From positions 2,172,001-2,236,000 of the forward strand of contig NZ_CP082944.1 in NCBI RefSeq assembly GCF_019933155.2: a DNA stretch of 64,000 bases, in the 5' to 3' direction. This stretch comes from Metabacillus dongyingensis (GTDB lineage: Bacteria > Bacillota > Bacilli > Bacillales > Bacillaceae). Shown here in pieces: positions 48,365 through 57,104 of the stretch; position 1 is the first letter of the stretch, and each line of letters opens with the position of its first letter. The translations under genes were made by a program, and so were the position numbers. The notes beneath the pieces were generated by a model. The model was not told the DNA's origin. It worked only from the letters and a program-made list of their open reading frames with translations, and made no database searches.

Positions 48365-48586
48365 TTGATTTTATTAACTCGTTTGAATGGAAAGTCATTT
48401 ACATTAAACGCGATTTACATAGAGCAGGTAGAGTCTTTTCCGGACACAACCATAACACTTACCAACGGGAAAAAATTTGTCGTAAAAGAATCAGAAACAG
48501 CGGTTTCATTATTAACCCGCAATTTTTATCGAGAAATTCATCTTTTACATGCATCAGGTTCTGCGGAGGTGAACGGACATGAATAA
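48365..48586 (+). CDS. swrD: Swarming motility protein SwrD (FlbD family, YlzI)
   Basis: 73 residues: [20 protein letters not shown], then [21 protein letters not shown], closely matching B. subtilis SwrD as recalled. SwrD raises flagellar motor power and is needed for swarming. In this frame the only usable start is TTG at 48365, since a TGA lies 15 nt upstream. No Shine-Dalgarno lies at normal distance; see the hairpin upstream. It overlaps fliL by 8 nt. Confidence 0.9.
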   Translation: MILLTRLNGKSFTLNAIYIEQVESFPDTTITLTNGKKFVVKESETAVSLLTRNFYREIHLLHASGSAEVNGHE

Positions 48587-49010
48587 AAAATTATTAACCA
48601 TCATGCTTGTCATCATTACATCCATTACGTTAATAGGCGTAATTGCATTAGTCATCGTTACAAATTTTATGGATACGGCAGAAGCAAAAGAAAAAGAGCC
48701 TTCCATCGATGAGGTCATCGAGTATTCCTTTGATCTTCCGGAAATTACGACTAATCTGGCAAGTGATAACATTGTCCGTTTGTCTTTTAAACTAGAAACG
48801 GACAGCAAGAAAGCGAAAGAAGAGCTTGAAAAAAGAGAATTTCAAGTCAGAGATATTATCATTTCAGAGCTTTCAAATATTCCTGCTGATGAATTAGATG
48901 GAAAAGAAGGCATGAACGCTTTTAAAGAGACTGTTAAGAAGCGCGCAAACGAATTGATGCAAAAAGGCAAAATTCAGAAGGTCTACACAACCTCCTATAT
49001 CATTCAATAG
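48579..49010 (+). CDS. fliL: Flagellar basal body-associated protein FliL
   Basis: 143 residues. One N-terminal membrane segment (about 4-27, [20 protein letters not shown]) and an external domain ([23 protein letters not shown]) typical of FliL, a stomatin-like ring around the stators. GCGGAGGTG lies upstream inside swrD. Confidence 0.94.
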   Translation: MNKKLLTIMLVIITSITLIGVIALVIVTNFMDTAEAKEKEPSIDEVIEYSFDLPEITTNLASDNIVRLSFKLETDSKKAKEELEKREFQVRDIIISELSNIPADELDGKEGMNAFKETVKKRANELMQKGKIQKVYTTSYIIQ

Positions 49011-49044
49011 TTTGGCATAAAACCTGCACAGGAGGTGTGAATGA

Positions 49045-50043
49045 ATGCCAAGTGAAATTCTTTCTCAAAACGAAATAGATGCATTGCTTTCAGCTATTTC
49101 ATCAGGTGAAATGGATGCTGAGGAATTAAAAAAAGAAGAAACAGAGCGCAAAGTGAAAGTTTACGATTTTAAAAGAGCACTCAGGTTTTCAAAAGATCAA
49201 ATCAGAAGCTTAACGAGAATTCATGAGAACTTTGCTAGGCTGTTGACAACTTATTTTTCAGCTCAGCTTAGAACGTATGTCCAAATCAGCGTCGGATCTG
49301 TAGATCAGCTGCCGTATGAAGAGTTTATTCGCTCTATTCCGAAAATGACAGTGCTTAACGTATTTGAAGTGCGGCCATTAAACGGACGAATTTTAATGGA
49401 AGTTAATCCAAATATCGCTTATGCCATGATGGACAGGCTGATGGGCGGCCTTGGAACAGGCATAAACAAATCGGATCAATTAACGGAAATTGAAAGCAGA
49501 ATTATGTCAAACCTGTTTGAAAAATCACTTGATAATTACAAAGAGGCATGGAGTTCCATTTATGATATAGAGCCAGTCATGAATAATCTTGAGGTCAATC
49601 CGCAGTTTCTGCAGATGGTTTCACCAAACGAAACGGTTGTGGTGATCTCACTGAATACACAGATTGGCGAAACGAGCGGCATGATTAATCTTTGTATTCC
49701 GCATGTCATCTTGGAACCGATTATTCCCCGTTTAAGTGTTCACTTTTGGATGCAGTCTGAGAGAAAGGAACCTAAGAAAAACGAAGTTGAAGCTCTGGAG
49801 CGGAAAATCCATTCTGCAGAGCTGCAGATCATTGCAGAACTGGGTATATCAGAGATCACTATTCAAGAATTTTTAGATATACAAGCGGGAGATGTTATTC
49901 AGCTTGAAAAAGCCATTGATCAGCCTTTGGTGATCAAAATTGGAGACAAACCTAAATTTTATGGTCAGCCTGGAAAACTAAAAAGAAAAGCAGCAGTGCA
50001 AGTAATTGGCCATTATCAGAGGGGGCACGAAGAAGGTGAGTAA
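49045..50043 (+). CDS. fliM: Flagellar motor switch protein FliM
   Basis: 332 residues. The N-terminal peptide LSQNEIDALLSAI binds CheY-P; the middle CheC-like domain (about 45-230) and a C-terminal FliN-like domain (about 250-325) follow. It forms the C ring with FliG and FliY. AGGAGGTG precedes the ATG at 49045. It overlaps fliY by 8 nt. Confidence 0.96.
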   Translation: MPSEILSQNEIDALLSAISSGEMDAEELKKEETERKVKVYDFKRALRFSKDQIRSLTRIHENFARLLTTYFSAQLRTYVQISVGSVDQLPYEEFIRSIPKMTVLNVFEVRPLNGRILMEVNPNIAYAMMDRLMGGLGTGINKSDQLTEIESRIMSNLFEKSLDNYKEAWSSIYDIEPVMNNLEVNPQFLQMVSPNETVVVISLNTQIGETSGMINLCIPHVILEPIIPRLSVHFWMQSERKEPKKNEVEALERKIHSAELQIIAELGISEITIQEFLDIQAGDVIQLEKAIDQPLVIKIGDKPKFYGQPGKLKRKAAVQVIGHYQRGHEEGE

Positions 50044-51157
50044 TGGGATGTTATCTCAGGATGAGATTGATGCTCTTTTAAAGGGCTCAGATTCAAGCGA
50101 TAGAGAAGATTACACGATAGATACAGAAGATTATTTGGATGTAATGGAAAAAGATGCAATTGGAGAAATCGGCAATATATCATTCGGCAGTTCAGCAACA
50201 GCTCTATCAACATTGCTGCATCAAAAAGTGGAAATTACGACTCCAACCGTCTCAGTTGTGCAAAGACAAAGACTATCAGATGAGTTTCCACATCCTTATG
50301 TTGCAATTGAGGTGAATTATACCGAAGGGTTTATCGGCAGCAATTTACTTGTGATTAAACAAAGTGATGCGGCGATTATTGCAGACTTGATGATTGGCGG
50401 CAACGGAGAGATTACTGATTCATCACTGGATGAAATCATGATAAGCGCCGTTCAGGAAGCCATGAATCAAATGATGGGATCCGCTGCAACCTCAATGTCT
50501 ACAATTTTTAACAAAAAAGTTGATATCTCTCCTCCTTCTATTGAGCTCCTGGATATAAAAGAAGGAGAAGGAACAGAAGCTTTTCCAAAAGATGATCTAT
50601 TCTTAAAAGTAGCATTCAGGCTTAAAATTGGAAGTTTAATAGATTCAGAGATTATGCAGCTGCTGCCTTTGCAATTTGCAAAAGATCTAGTTGACGAACT
50701 GATGAACCCTAAGCAGCAAGCAGCAACAATAGAAGCTGTTAAAGAAGAAATCCGAAATGAACCTGCACCTTCTTATTCAGAGACTCAGCACAGTTATGCT
50801 TCACAGCCAGTTCAGAAAAGAGCGGAGAGGCCATCCGTTGATGTAAAGCCTGCAGAATTTTCATCTTTCGAACCTGTTCCAGCGTATCAAAATGAAATGA
50901 AAAACCTTGATATGCTGCTTGATATCCCTCTTCAGGTAACAGTTGAGCTTGGACGCACGAAGCGTTCGGTTAAAGAGATTTTAGAACTATCCTCCGGATC
51001 AATTATTGAATTGGATAAACTTGCAGGCGAACCTGTTGATATACTAATTAACAATAAAATTGTCGCGCAAGGGGAAGTAGTCGTTATCGAAGAAAATTTT
51101 GGAGTGCGGGTGACTGATATTTTAAGTCAGTCTGAGCGTTTAAATAAACTAAAGTAA
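50036..51157 (+). CDS. fliY: Flagellar motor switch phosphatase FliY
   Basis: 373 residues from GTG at 50036, about 10 nt after AGAGGGGG; this start aligns with B. subtilis FliY. The N-terminal LSQDEIDALLKG binds CheY-P. A CheC-like domain has two phosphatase sites (Glu44/Asn47 in AIGEIGNISFGSSA, and AVQEAMNQMMGSAA). A Pro/Gln-rich linker (about 235-285) leads to a C-terminal FliN domain (MLLDIPLQVTVELGRTKRS). It removes phosphate from CheY-P at the switch. Confidence 0.95.
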   Translation: MSNGMLSQDEIDALLKGSDSSDREDYTIDTEDYLDVMEKDAIGEIGNISFGSSATALSTLLHQKVEITTPTVSVVQRQRLSDEFPHPYVAIEVNYTEGFIGSNLLVIKQSDAAIIADLMIGGNGEITDSSLDEIMISAVQEAMNQMMGSAATSMSTIFNKKVDISPPSIELLDIKEGEGTEAFPKDDLFLKVAFRLKIGSLIDSEIMQLLPLQFAKDLVDELMNPKQQAATIEAVKEEIRNEPAPSYSETQHSYASQPVQKRAERPSVDVKPAEFSSFEPVPAYQNEMKNLDMLLDIPLQVTVELGRTKRSVKEILELSSGSIIELDKLAGEPVDILINNKIVAQGEVVVIEENFGVRVTDILSQSERLNKLK

Positions 51158-51179
51158 ATCAATCATGGGAGTGACTGAA

Positions 51180-51542
51180 ATGGCACATAAAATAATGATC
51201 GTGGACGATGCGGCATTTATGAGAATGATGATTAAAGATATCTTAACAAAGAATGGATTTGAAGTCGTAGCTGAAGCTGCTGACGGTGCACAGGCTGTTG
51301 AGAAATATAAAGAGCACTTTCCAGACTTAGTAACCATGGATATTACTATGCCTGAGATGGATGGTATAACAGCTCTCAAAGAAATTAAAAAAATGAACGC
51401 TCATGCAAAAGTCATCATGTGTTCTGCTATGGGGCAGCAGGCAATGGTAATCGATGCGATTCAAGCCGGCGCAAAAGACTTTATCGTGAAGCCTTTTCAG
51501 GCAGACAGAGTGCTTGAAGCCATTAATAAAACATTAAGCTAA
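51180..51542 (+). CDS. cheY: Chemotaxis response regulator CheY
   Basis: 120 residues, a single receiver domain. Asp9/Asp10 bind metal, Asp54 (VTMDITMPEMDG) is phosphorylated, Ser82 and Lys104 complete the site. CheY-P binds FliM and FliY to change rotation. The start at 51180 is set by TGGGAGTG; an in-frame ATG at 51165 overlaps that site. Confidence 0.96.
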   Translation: MAHKIMIVDDAAFMRMMIKDILTKNGFEVVAEAADGAQAVEKYKEHFPDLVTMDITMPEMDGITALKEIKKMNAHAKVIMCSAMGQQAMVIDAIQAGAKDFIVKPFQADRVLEAINKTLS

Positions 51543-51556
51543 AAGGAGTCTTTCCC

Positions 51557-52219
51557 TTGCAAGTGATAATCAAAATGATCGGAATAGCTATGATCCTTTT
51601 CGTCTTCCTTATCCCGCATGGCGAGTCAGTTGTTCATGCGGAGCAGGGGACTGAATCTGTAGCAGATTGGGTAGGATCAGATGAAAAAACGTCTGACAGC
51701 AAGAGTGAAAAAACCAGCCTGAAATCAGATGAAATCAATCAAGCTGCTGAAACGTCGGTTACAGCATGGGATTTCATTAAGATGATTCTGGCAACAGCAT
51801 TTATACTATTTTTAATTTACATATTGCTTAAATTAGTTAGTAAAAGGAACAAATTCACTTCTTCATCAAAATACATTGAAAATCTGGGCGGTACAAATGT
51901 TGGCCAGAATCGTTCCATCCAGTTAGTAAAAGTAGGAAAAAAAGTCCTTGTAGTAGGTGTTTCAGATTCTGTTCAGCTGTTAAAAGAGATTGAGGATGAA
52001 GAAGAATGCAGGGAGATAGTAGAGGAACATCAGCAGCGATTTGCTTCTGCGATTGACCCGAAGGATTGGCTGAAAAATGTATCAGGTCCGTTATCTAACT
52101 ATATTAGTAACCGGAATGCAAGCGTGCAATCATTCTCCTTTAAAGAACAGCTAGATCAATTAAAAAAGGAAAGACGAAGCAGCTTAGAGGATTTAACTAG
52201 AAAGGATCACACAAAATGA
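51557..52219 (+). CDS. fliO: Flagellar biosynthesis protein FliO (FliZ)
   Basis: 220 residues with a TTG start 8 nt after AAGGAG. An N-terminal signal-like segment (about 5-22) ending near VVHAEQG is followed by an acidic external stretch, a membrane segment (about 75-95, ILATAFILFLIYILLKLV) and a cytoplasmic FliO domain (NRSIQLVKVGKKVLVVGVSD). FliO helps assemble the FliP core of the export gate. B. subtilis calls it fliZ. It overlaps fliP by 4 nt. Confidence 0.9.
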   Translation: MQVIIKMIGIAMILFVFLIPHGESVVHAEQGTESVADWVGSDEKTSDSKSEKTSLKSDEINQAAETSVTAWDFIKMILATAFILFLIYILLKLVSKRNKFTSSSKYIENLGGTNVGQNRSIQLVKVGKKVLVVGVSDSVQLLKEIEDEEECREIVEEHQQRFASAIDPKDWLKNVSGPLSNYISNRNASVQSFSFKEQLDQLKKERRSSLEDLTRKDHTK

Positions 52220-52881
52220 ATGAATTTGTGGAAATATTCAGCAATAGCGATGCCGAAAATGTAAGCACTTCTGTAAGATTGCTGCTGTTGCTGACAGTCC
52301 TTTCTCTCGCACCAAGCATTTTAATATTAATGACATGTTTTACCCGTATCATCATCGTTCTGTCTTTTGTCAGGACTTCGCTCGCAACTCAGCAGATGCC
52401 CCCGAATCAGGTGCTGATCGGCATTGCTCTGTTTTTGACATTTTTCATTATGGCCCCGACTTTTTCAGAAATTAATAAGCAGGCATTGACGCCTTTATTT
52501 AATGAAGAAATTGGACTTGAAGAGGCTTATGAAAAAGCAGCTCTTCCTTTAAAAGACTTTATGAGCAAGCATACAAGGCAAAAGGATTTAGCTCTGTTTC
52601 TTGAATATGCAAAGATGGAAAAACCGGAATCGGTCGAAGATATTCCCCTTACAGCGCTTGTTCCTGCATTTGCAATCAGTGAAATAAAAACCGCTTTTCA
52701 AATTGGATTTATGATCTTCATCCCATTCTTAGTCATCGACATGGTTGTAGCAAGTATTTTGATGTCAATGGGAATGATGATGCTTCCGCCGGTGATGATC
52801 TCACTTCCATTTAAAATTTTGCTGTTTGTTCTTGTAGATGGATGGTATTTGGTCGTGAAATCACTTCTTCAAAGTTTTTAA
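52216..52881 (+). CDS. fliP: Flagellar export gate protein FliP
   Basis: 221 residues. Four hydrophobic segments and the family motifs LAPSILILMTCFTRIIIVLSF and ALVPAFAISEIKTAFQIGF. It forms the export-gate channel with FliQ and FliR. No signal peptide is seen, as usual for the short Gram-positive forms. Its ATG lies in the fliO stop. Confidence 0.95.
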   Translation: MNEFVEIFSNSDAENVSTSVRLLLLLTVLSLAPSILILMTCFTRIIIVLSFVRTSLATQQMPPNQVLIGIALFLTFFIMAPTFSEINKQALTPLFNEEIGLEEAYEKAALPLKDFMSKHTRQKDLALFLEYAKMEKPESVEDIPLTALVPAFAISEIKTAFQIGFMIFIPFLVIDMVVASILMSMGMMMLPPVMISLPFKILLFVLVDGWYLVVKSLLQSF

Positions 52882-52897
52882 GTAGGAGATTAAACAT

Positions 52898-53167
52898 ATG
52901 AGTTCAGAATTTGTCATTTCGATTGCTGAAAAAGCCATTTATACTACTTTAATCATCTGCGGTCCTCTTCTCGTGATCGCATTGGTCATTGGATTAGTTG
53001 TCAGTGTTTTTCAGGCGACAACTCAAATTCAGGAACAGACGCTTGCTTTCGTTCCTAAAATTGTGGGAGTGCTGATAGGTCTGGTTTTTTTCGGCCCGTG
53101 GATGCTGTCAACCATCATATCGTATGCACAGGATATTTTCGGCAATCTTAATAGATTTGTAGGTTAA
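52898..53167 (+). CDS. fliQ: Flagellar export gate protein FliQ
   Basis: 89 residues with two hydrophobic hairpin segments and the family core VFQATTQIQEQTLAFVPKI. It is a small subunit of the FliPQR gate. AGGAG precedes the ATG; fliR follows after 3 nt. Confidence 0.95.
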   Translation: MSSEFVISIAEKAIYTTLIICGPLLVIALVIGLVVSVFQATTQIQEQTLAFVPKIVGVLIGLVFFGPWMLSTIISYAQDIFGNLNRFVG

Positions 53168-53170
53168 GAC

Positions 53171-53959
53171 ATGAATGTAATTGAAAGTTTTCCGGCTTTT
53201 TTGCTTATATTCGCAAGAATGAGTGCATTTTTTGTAACACTTCCGTTATTTTCGTACCGCACGATTCCATCGTCACATAAAATCGGATTTTCTTTTTTTC
53301 TTTCTCTCATCGTATTTACTGCAGTAAATCCAGAACCATTGGAACTTGACGGTGCATTCATCCTCCTTGCAGTAAAAGAAGTGATGATCGGTCTTTTCAT
53401 CGGTTTTTCTGCCTATCTGATGATGGCTGCTGTGCAAATAGCAGGAAGTTTGATTGATTTTCAAATGGGTTTTGCCATTGCCAATATTATCGATCCGCAA
53501 ACCGGGTCGCAAAGTCCGCTTATTGGTCAATTCCTGAATATTTTGGCCTTGCTGTTTATGCTGAGTGTAAACGCCCATCATCTCCTTCTTGACGGTGTTT
53601 TTTACAGTTTTCAATACATTCCGCTTGAAGGTGCTGTGTTTCCTTTCGGAGATGGAAATATCGCTAATATGATCACAAAATCGTTCAGTGCGATGTTTTT
53701 GATTGCCTTTCAAATGTCATTTCCTGTTGTAGCATCGTTGTTCCTGGTTGATCTCGCTCTTGGAATTGTTGCGCGCACTGTGCCTCAGCTGAACATTTTT
53801 GTAGTCGGACTTCCGCTGAAAATCGGTGTCAGCTTTATTATGCTCATATTGGTCATGGGAGCGATGTTTATGCTCACCCAGCATGTATTTGAAACAATGC
53901 TTTATACGATGAAGGATTTAATGGAAATAATCGGAGGAGCAGGAAATGGAATTTCTTAA
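53171..53959 (+). CDS. fliR: Flagellar export gate protein FliR
   Basis: 262 residues with several membrane segments; typical features are the early FARMSAFFVTLPLFS and the later GEMIGLFIGF-like segment KEVMIGLFIGFSAYLM and FQMGFAIANIIDP. It completes the FliPQR gate. Its last 14 nt overlap flhB. Confidence 0.95.
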   Translation: MNVIESFPAFLLIFARMSAFFVTLPLFSYRTIPSSHKIGFSFFLSLIVFTAVNPEPLELDGAFILLAVKEVMIGLFIGFSAYLMMAAVQIAGSLIDFQMGFAIANIIDPQTGSQSPLIGQFLNILALLFMLSVNAHHLLLDGVFYSFQYIPLEGAVFPFGDGNIANMITKSFSAMFLIAFQMSFPVVASLFLVDLALGIVARTVPQLNIFVVGLPLKIGVSFIMLILVMGAMFMLTQHVFETMLYTMKDLMEIIGGAGNGIS

Positions 53960-55028
53960 ACTTGATCTGCAATTCTTTTCAGGTGAAAAAACAGAAAAAG
54001 CTACACCGCGCAAGCGTGATGATGTCAGAAAAAAAGGACAAGTTGCAAAAAGTGCGGATGTAAATACGGCAATCAGCCTTCTGGCCATTTTTTTATCTCT
54101 TCTGTTTATCGGGCCATTTATGCTGCAGCGGATACTGGTTATGATGAATGCCTCTTTGCAAGAGACGATATTAATGAATTTGACAGAAAAAAATGTCCAT
54201 GAGCTGATGGTGGAGATGGTGATTGAATCAGCCTATATAAGTGCACCGATTATGGGAGTGGCATTAGTTGCAGGAGTCGCAGGAAACTATATGCAAGTCG
54301 GCTTTTTATTCTCAACAGAAGCTATTCAGATGAAGCTTGAGAAAATTAATCCGATTCAAGGGTTCAAGCGCATTTATTCCATGAGAGCGATTGTTGAACT
54401 GCTTAAATCGATATTGAAAATATCTTTTGTGGGAGCTGTAACTTTTTCTGTCATCTGGTTTCAGATGGGGGAAATTTTATCCCTTTCAAAATTAACAGTA
54501 GAAAAAGCGTTTATATTCATTGCCAAGCTCACTTTTCAAATGGGATTGTTTGCATCTATAGCCTTGTTATTTCTCTCACTGCTTGATTATTTTTATCAAA
54601 AATTCGATTTTGAAAAGAACATCCGCATGTCAAAGCAGGATCTAAAAGATGAGTACAAAAAGTCAGAGGGAGATCCGTTAATTAAGTCGCGAATTAAACA
54701 AAGACAAAGAGAAATGGCTGCTAGACGCATGATGCAGGATGTCCCTAATGCAGATGTCGTCATTACAAACCCGACCCATTTTGCTATCGCCTTAAAATAT
54801 GATGAAGATAAAATGGATGCACCGTTCGTTGTCGCTAAAGGAGTCGATTTTGTTGCTCAAAAAATCAAAGAGACGGCAAAAGCAAACGATGTGACAATGG
54901 TTGAAAATCGGCCTTTAGCTAGAGCGCTTTACGATCAAGTTGAAATCGGAAAAGCGGTGCCTGAAGAATTTTTTAAAGCTATTGCAGAAATACTGGCTTA
55001 TGTCTACCAGCTTAAAAATAAGATTTAA
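53946..55028 (+). CDS. flhB: Flagellar export switch protein FlhB
   Basis: 360 residues. Four membrane segments in the first 215 residues, then a cytoplasmic domain with the self-cleavage site NPTH (275-278). Cleavage between Asn and Pro changes export from hook to filament substrates after a FliK signal. Start MEFLKLDLQFFSGEKTEKAT is the family signature. It overlaps fliR by 14 nt. Its C-terminus is the in-window reference for the decayed ylqH. Confidence 0.96.
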   Translation: MEFLKLDLQFFSGEKTEKATPRKRDDVRKKGQVAKSADVNTAISLLAIFLSLLFIGPFMLQRILVMMNASLQETILMNLTEKNVHELMVEMVIESAYISAPIMGVALVAGVAGNYMQVGFLFSTEAIQMKLEKINPIQGFKRIYSMRAIVELLKSILKISFVGAVTFSVIWFQMGEILSLSKLTVEKAFIFIAKLTFQMGLFASIALLFLSLLDYFYQKFDFEKNIRMSKQDLKDEYKKSEGDPLIKSRIKQRQREMAARRMMQDVPNADVVITNPTHFAIALKYDEDKMDAPFVVAKGVDFVAQKIKETAKANDVTMVENRPLARALYDQVEIGKAVPEEFFKAIAEILAYVYQLKNKI

Positions 55029-55070
55029 AGTTTTATAGGATACAGGTTCTGTTTGAAAGAGAGGTAAACC

Positions 55071-57104
55071 ATGCAAGCTCGAGATTTATCTGTTCTACTA
55101 AGTGTTATTTTGATTGTTGCAATGCTGATTATCCCATTTCCAACATGGCTTTTAAGCCTGCTGATTATGATAAATATCACTCTTGCCCTGCTCGTTCTTT
55201 TAACTTCAATGAATATGAGGGAGCCGCTTGATTTTGCTATTTTCCCCTCGTTATTGCTGCTCCTGACTCTCTTTCGTCTGGGGTTGAATGTTTCTACTAC
55301 TCGTGCGATTCTCTCACATGGAGAAGCAGGCGGTGTTGTTGAAACGTTTGGAACGTTTGTAGTAGGCGGAAATGTATTAGTGGGATTTGTTGTCTTCCTT
55401 ATCCTGATTATCATTCAGTTTGTTGTAATCACGAAGGGATCAGAAAGGGTATCTGAAGTTGCAGCAAGATTTACTCTTGATGCAATGCCGGGAAAACAAA
55501 TGAGCATTGATGCAGATTTAAATGCAGGTGTCATCTCTGAGCAGCAGGCACGCACCCGCCGTGAGAAAGTATCCAGGGAAGCAGATTTCTACGGAGCCAT
55601 GGACGGAGCGAGCAAGTTTGTAAAAGGAGATGCGATTGCAGGAATTATCATCGTTATTATAAACATGATTTTTGGCATTATTATTGGAATGATGCAGCTT
55701 GGCATGGGCTTTGGGGATGCAGCGGCTCATTTTACGATGCTTACAGTCGGTGACGGTATTGTCAGTCAAATACCTGCCCTGCTTATTTCAACTGCAACCG
55801 GCATAGTGGTAACAAGAGCTGCTTCGGACGGCAATTTAGGAACAGACATTTCCAGTCAATTGTTTGCTTATCCGAAAATGATGTATGTCGCAGCAGCAAC
55901 AATTCTTCTGCTCGGTATTTTTACTCCTATTGGTCTATTTGTTACAGTACCGATTGCTTCAGCATTTGGTTTTGGGGGATATTTCATTTCTAAATCAAAA
56001 CATGATCAGCTGAAATTAGAAGAAGAAGTTGAAGAGGAAGTTGAGATTGATGAAATGAAAACACCTGAGAGCGTCGTCCAGCTGCTTAATGTGGATCCAA
56101 TAGAATTTGAATTTGGATACGGCCTGATTCCGCTTGCTGATACGAACCAGGGCGGTGATCTGCTTGATCGGATTGTGATGATCAGGAGACAGCTTGCCAT
56201 TGAACTCGGACTTGTCATTCCGGTCGTAAGAATACGCGACAACATTCAGCTCAAGCCCAACGAATACAGGCTTAAGCTGAAAGGAAATGAAGTAGCTAAA
56301 GGCGAGGTTCTTCTAGATCACTATTTGGCAATGGCCCCTGGAATTGAAGATGATTCCATAGAGGGGATTGATACGATCGAGCCTTCATTTGGGCTTCCTG
56401 CAAAATGGATCAATGAAGAAAACAAGGATGCAGCTGAAATGTTCGGCTACACAGTCGTTGATCCTCCGTCAGTTGTTTCTACCCATATTACGGAAACAAT
56501 CAAACAATATGCTCACGAACTGCTTGGCAGGCAGGAGACAAAACAGCTGATTGACCATTTGAAAGACTCATATCCGATTTTGGCAGAAGAGGTTACGCCA
56601 TCTCCGCTTTCAATCGGCGATATTCAAAAAGTGCTTGCAAAGCTATTAAAAGAAAAGGTGTCAATCCGAAATTTGCCGGTGATTTTTGAATCTTTAGCGG
56701 ATTACGGAAAAATGACATCCGATACAGAGTTATTAGGTGAATACGTTAGGCAGGCACTTGCTAAACAAATAACGAGCCAGTATTCATCAGGTGAAACATT
56801 AAAAGTAGTGACTCTTTCTGGAAGAGTTGAAAAAGCTGTTGCAGAAGGAGTGCAGCAAACAGAGCATGGAAATTACCTGTCTATAGAACCGGATATCTCT
56901 CAAGCTATTATTGAATCAATTGCTAAAGAAATCGAACAATTAGCCCTGCAGGAGCAGTCACCGATTCTTCTTTGCTCGCCCGCAGTAAGAATGTATGTCA
57001 GACAGTTAATAGACCGCTATTTCCCGCAGCTGCCGGTGCTCTCCTATAACGAGCTTGAGGCCAATGTGGAAGTTCAAAGTGTCGGGGTGGTGAATATCGC
57101 ATGA
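55071..57104 (+). CDS. flhA: Flagellar export protein FlhA
   Basis: 677 residues. Eight predicted membrane segments in the first ~310 residues, with the FHIPEP-family stretch LFRLGLNVSTTRAIL and MPGKQMSIDADLNAG, then a large cytoplasmic domain that forms a nine-fold ring and receives export substrates. AGAGAGG precedes the ATG. The final ATGA overlaps flhF. Confidence 0.96.
   Translation: MQARDLSVLLSVILIVAMLIIPFPTWLLSLLIMINITLALLVLLTSMNMREPLDFAIFPSLLLLLTLFRLGLNVSTTRAILSHGEAGGVVETFGTFVVGGNVLVGFVVFLILIIIQFVVITKGSERVSEVAARFTLDAMPGKQMSIDADLNAGVISEQQARTRREKVSREADFYGAMDGASKFVKGDAIAGIIIVIINMIFGIIIGMMQLGMGFGDAAAHFTMLTVGDGIVSQIPALLISTATGIVVTRAASDGNLGTDISSQLFAYPKMMYVAAATILLLGIFTPIGLFVTVPIASAFGFGGYFISKSKHDQLKLEEEVEEEVEIDEMKTPESVVQLLNVDPIEFEFGYGLIPLADTNQGGDLLDRIVMIRRQLAIELGLVIPVVRIRDNIQLKPNEYRLKLKGNEVAKGEVLLDHYLAMAPGIEDDSIEGIDTIEPSFGLPAKWINEENKDAAEMFGYTVVDPPSVVSTHITETIKQYAHELLGRQETKQLIDHLKDSYPILAEEVTPSPLSIGDIQKVLAKLLKEKVSIRNLPVIFESLADYGKMTSDTELLGEYVRQALAKQITSQYSSGETLKVVTLSGRVEKAVAEGVQQTEHGNYLSIEPDISQAIIESIAKEIEQLALQEQSPILLCSPAVRMYVRQLIDRYFPQLPVLSYNELEANVEVQSVGVVNIA

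Noticed and set aside
48349..48582. Plus-strand frame with an ATG at 48349 overlapping swrD
   Set aside because: The overlapping frame encodes a clear SwrD protein; this frame has no homology, and its ATG lies in the hairpin.
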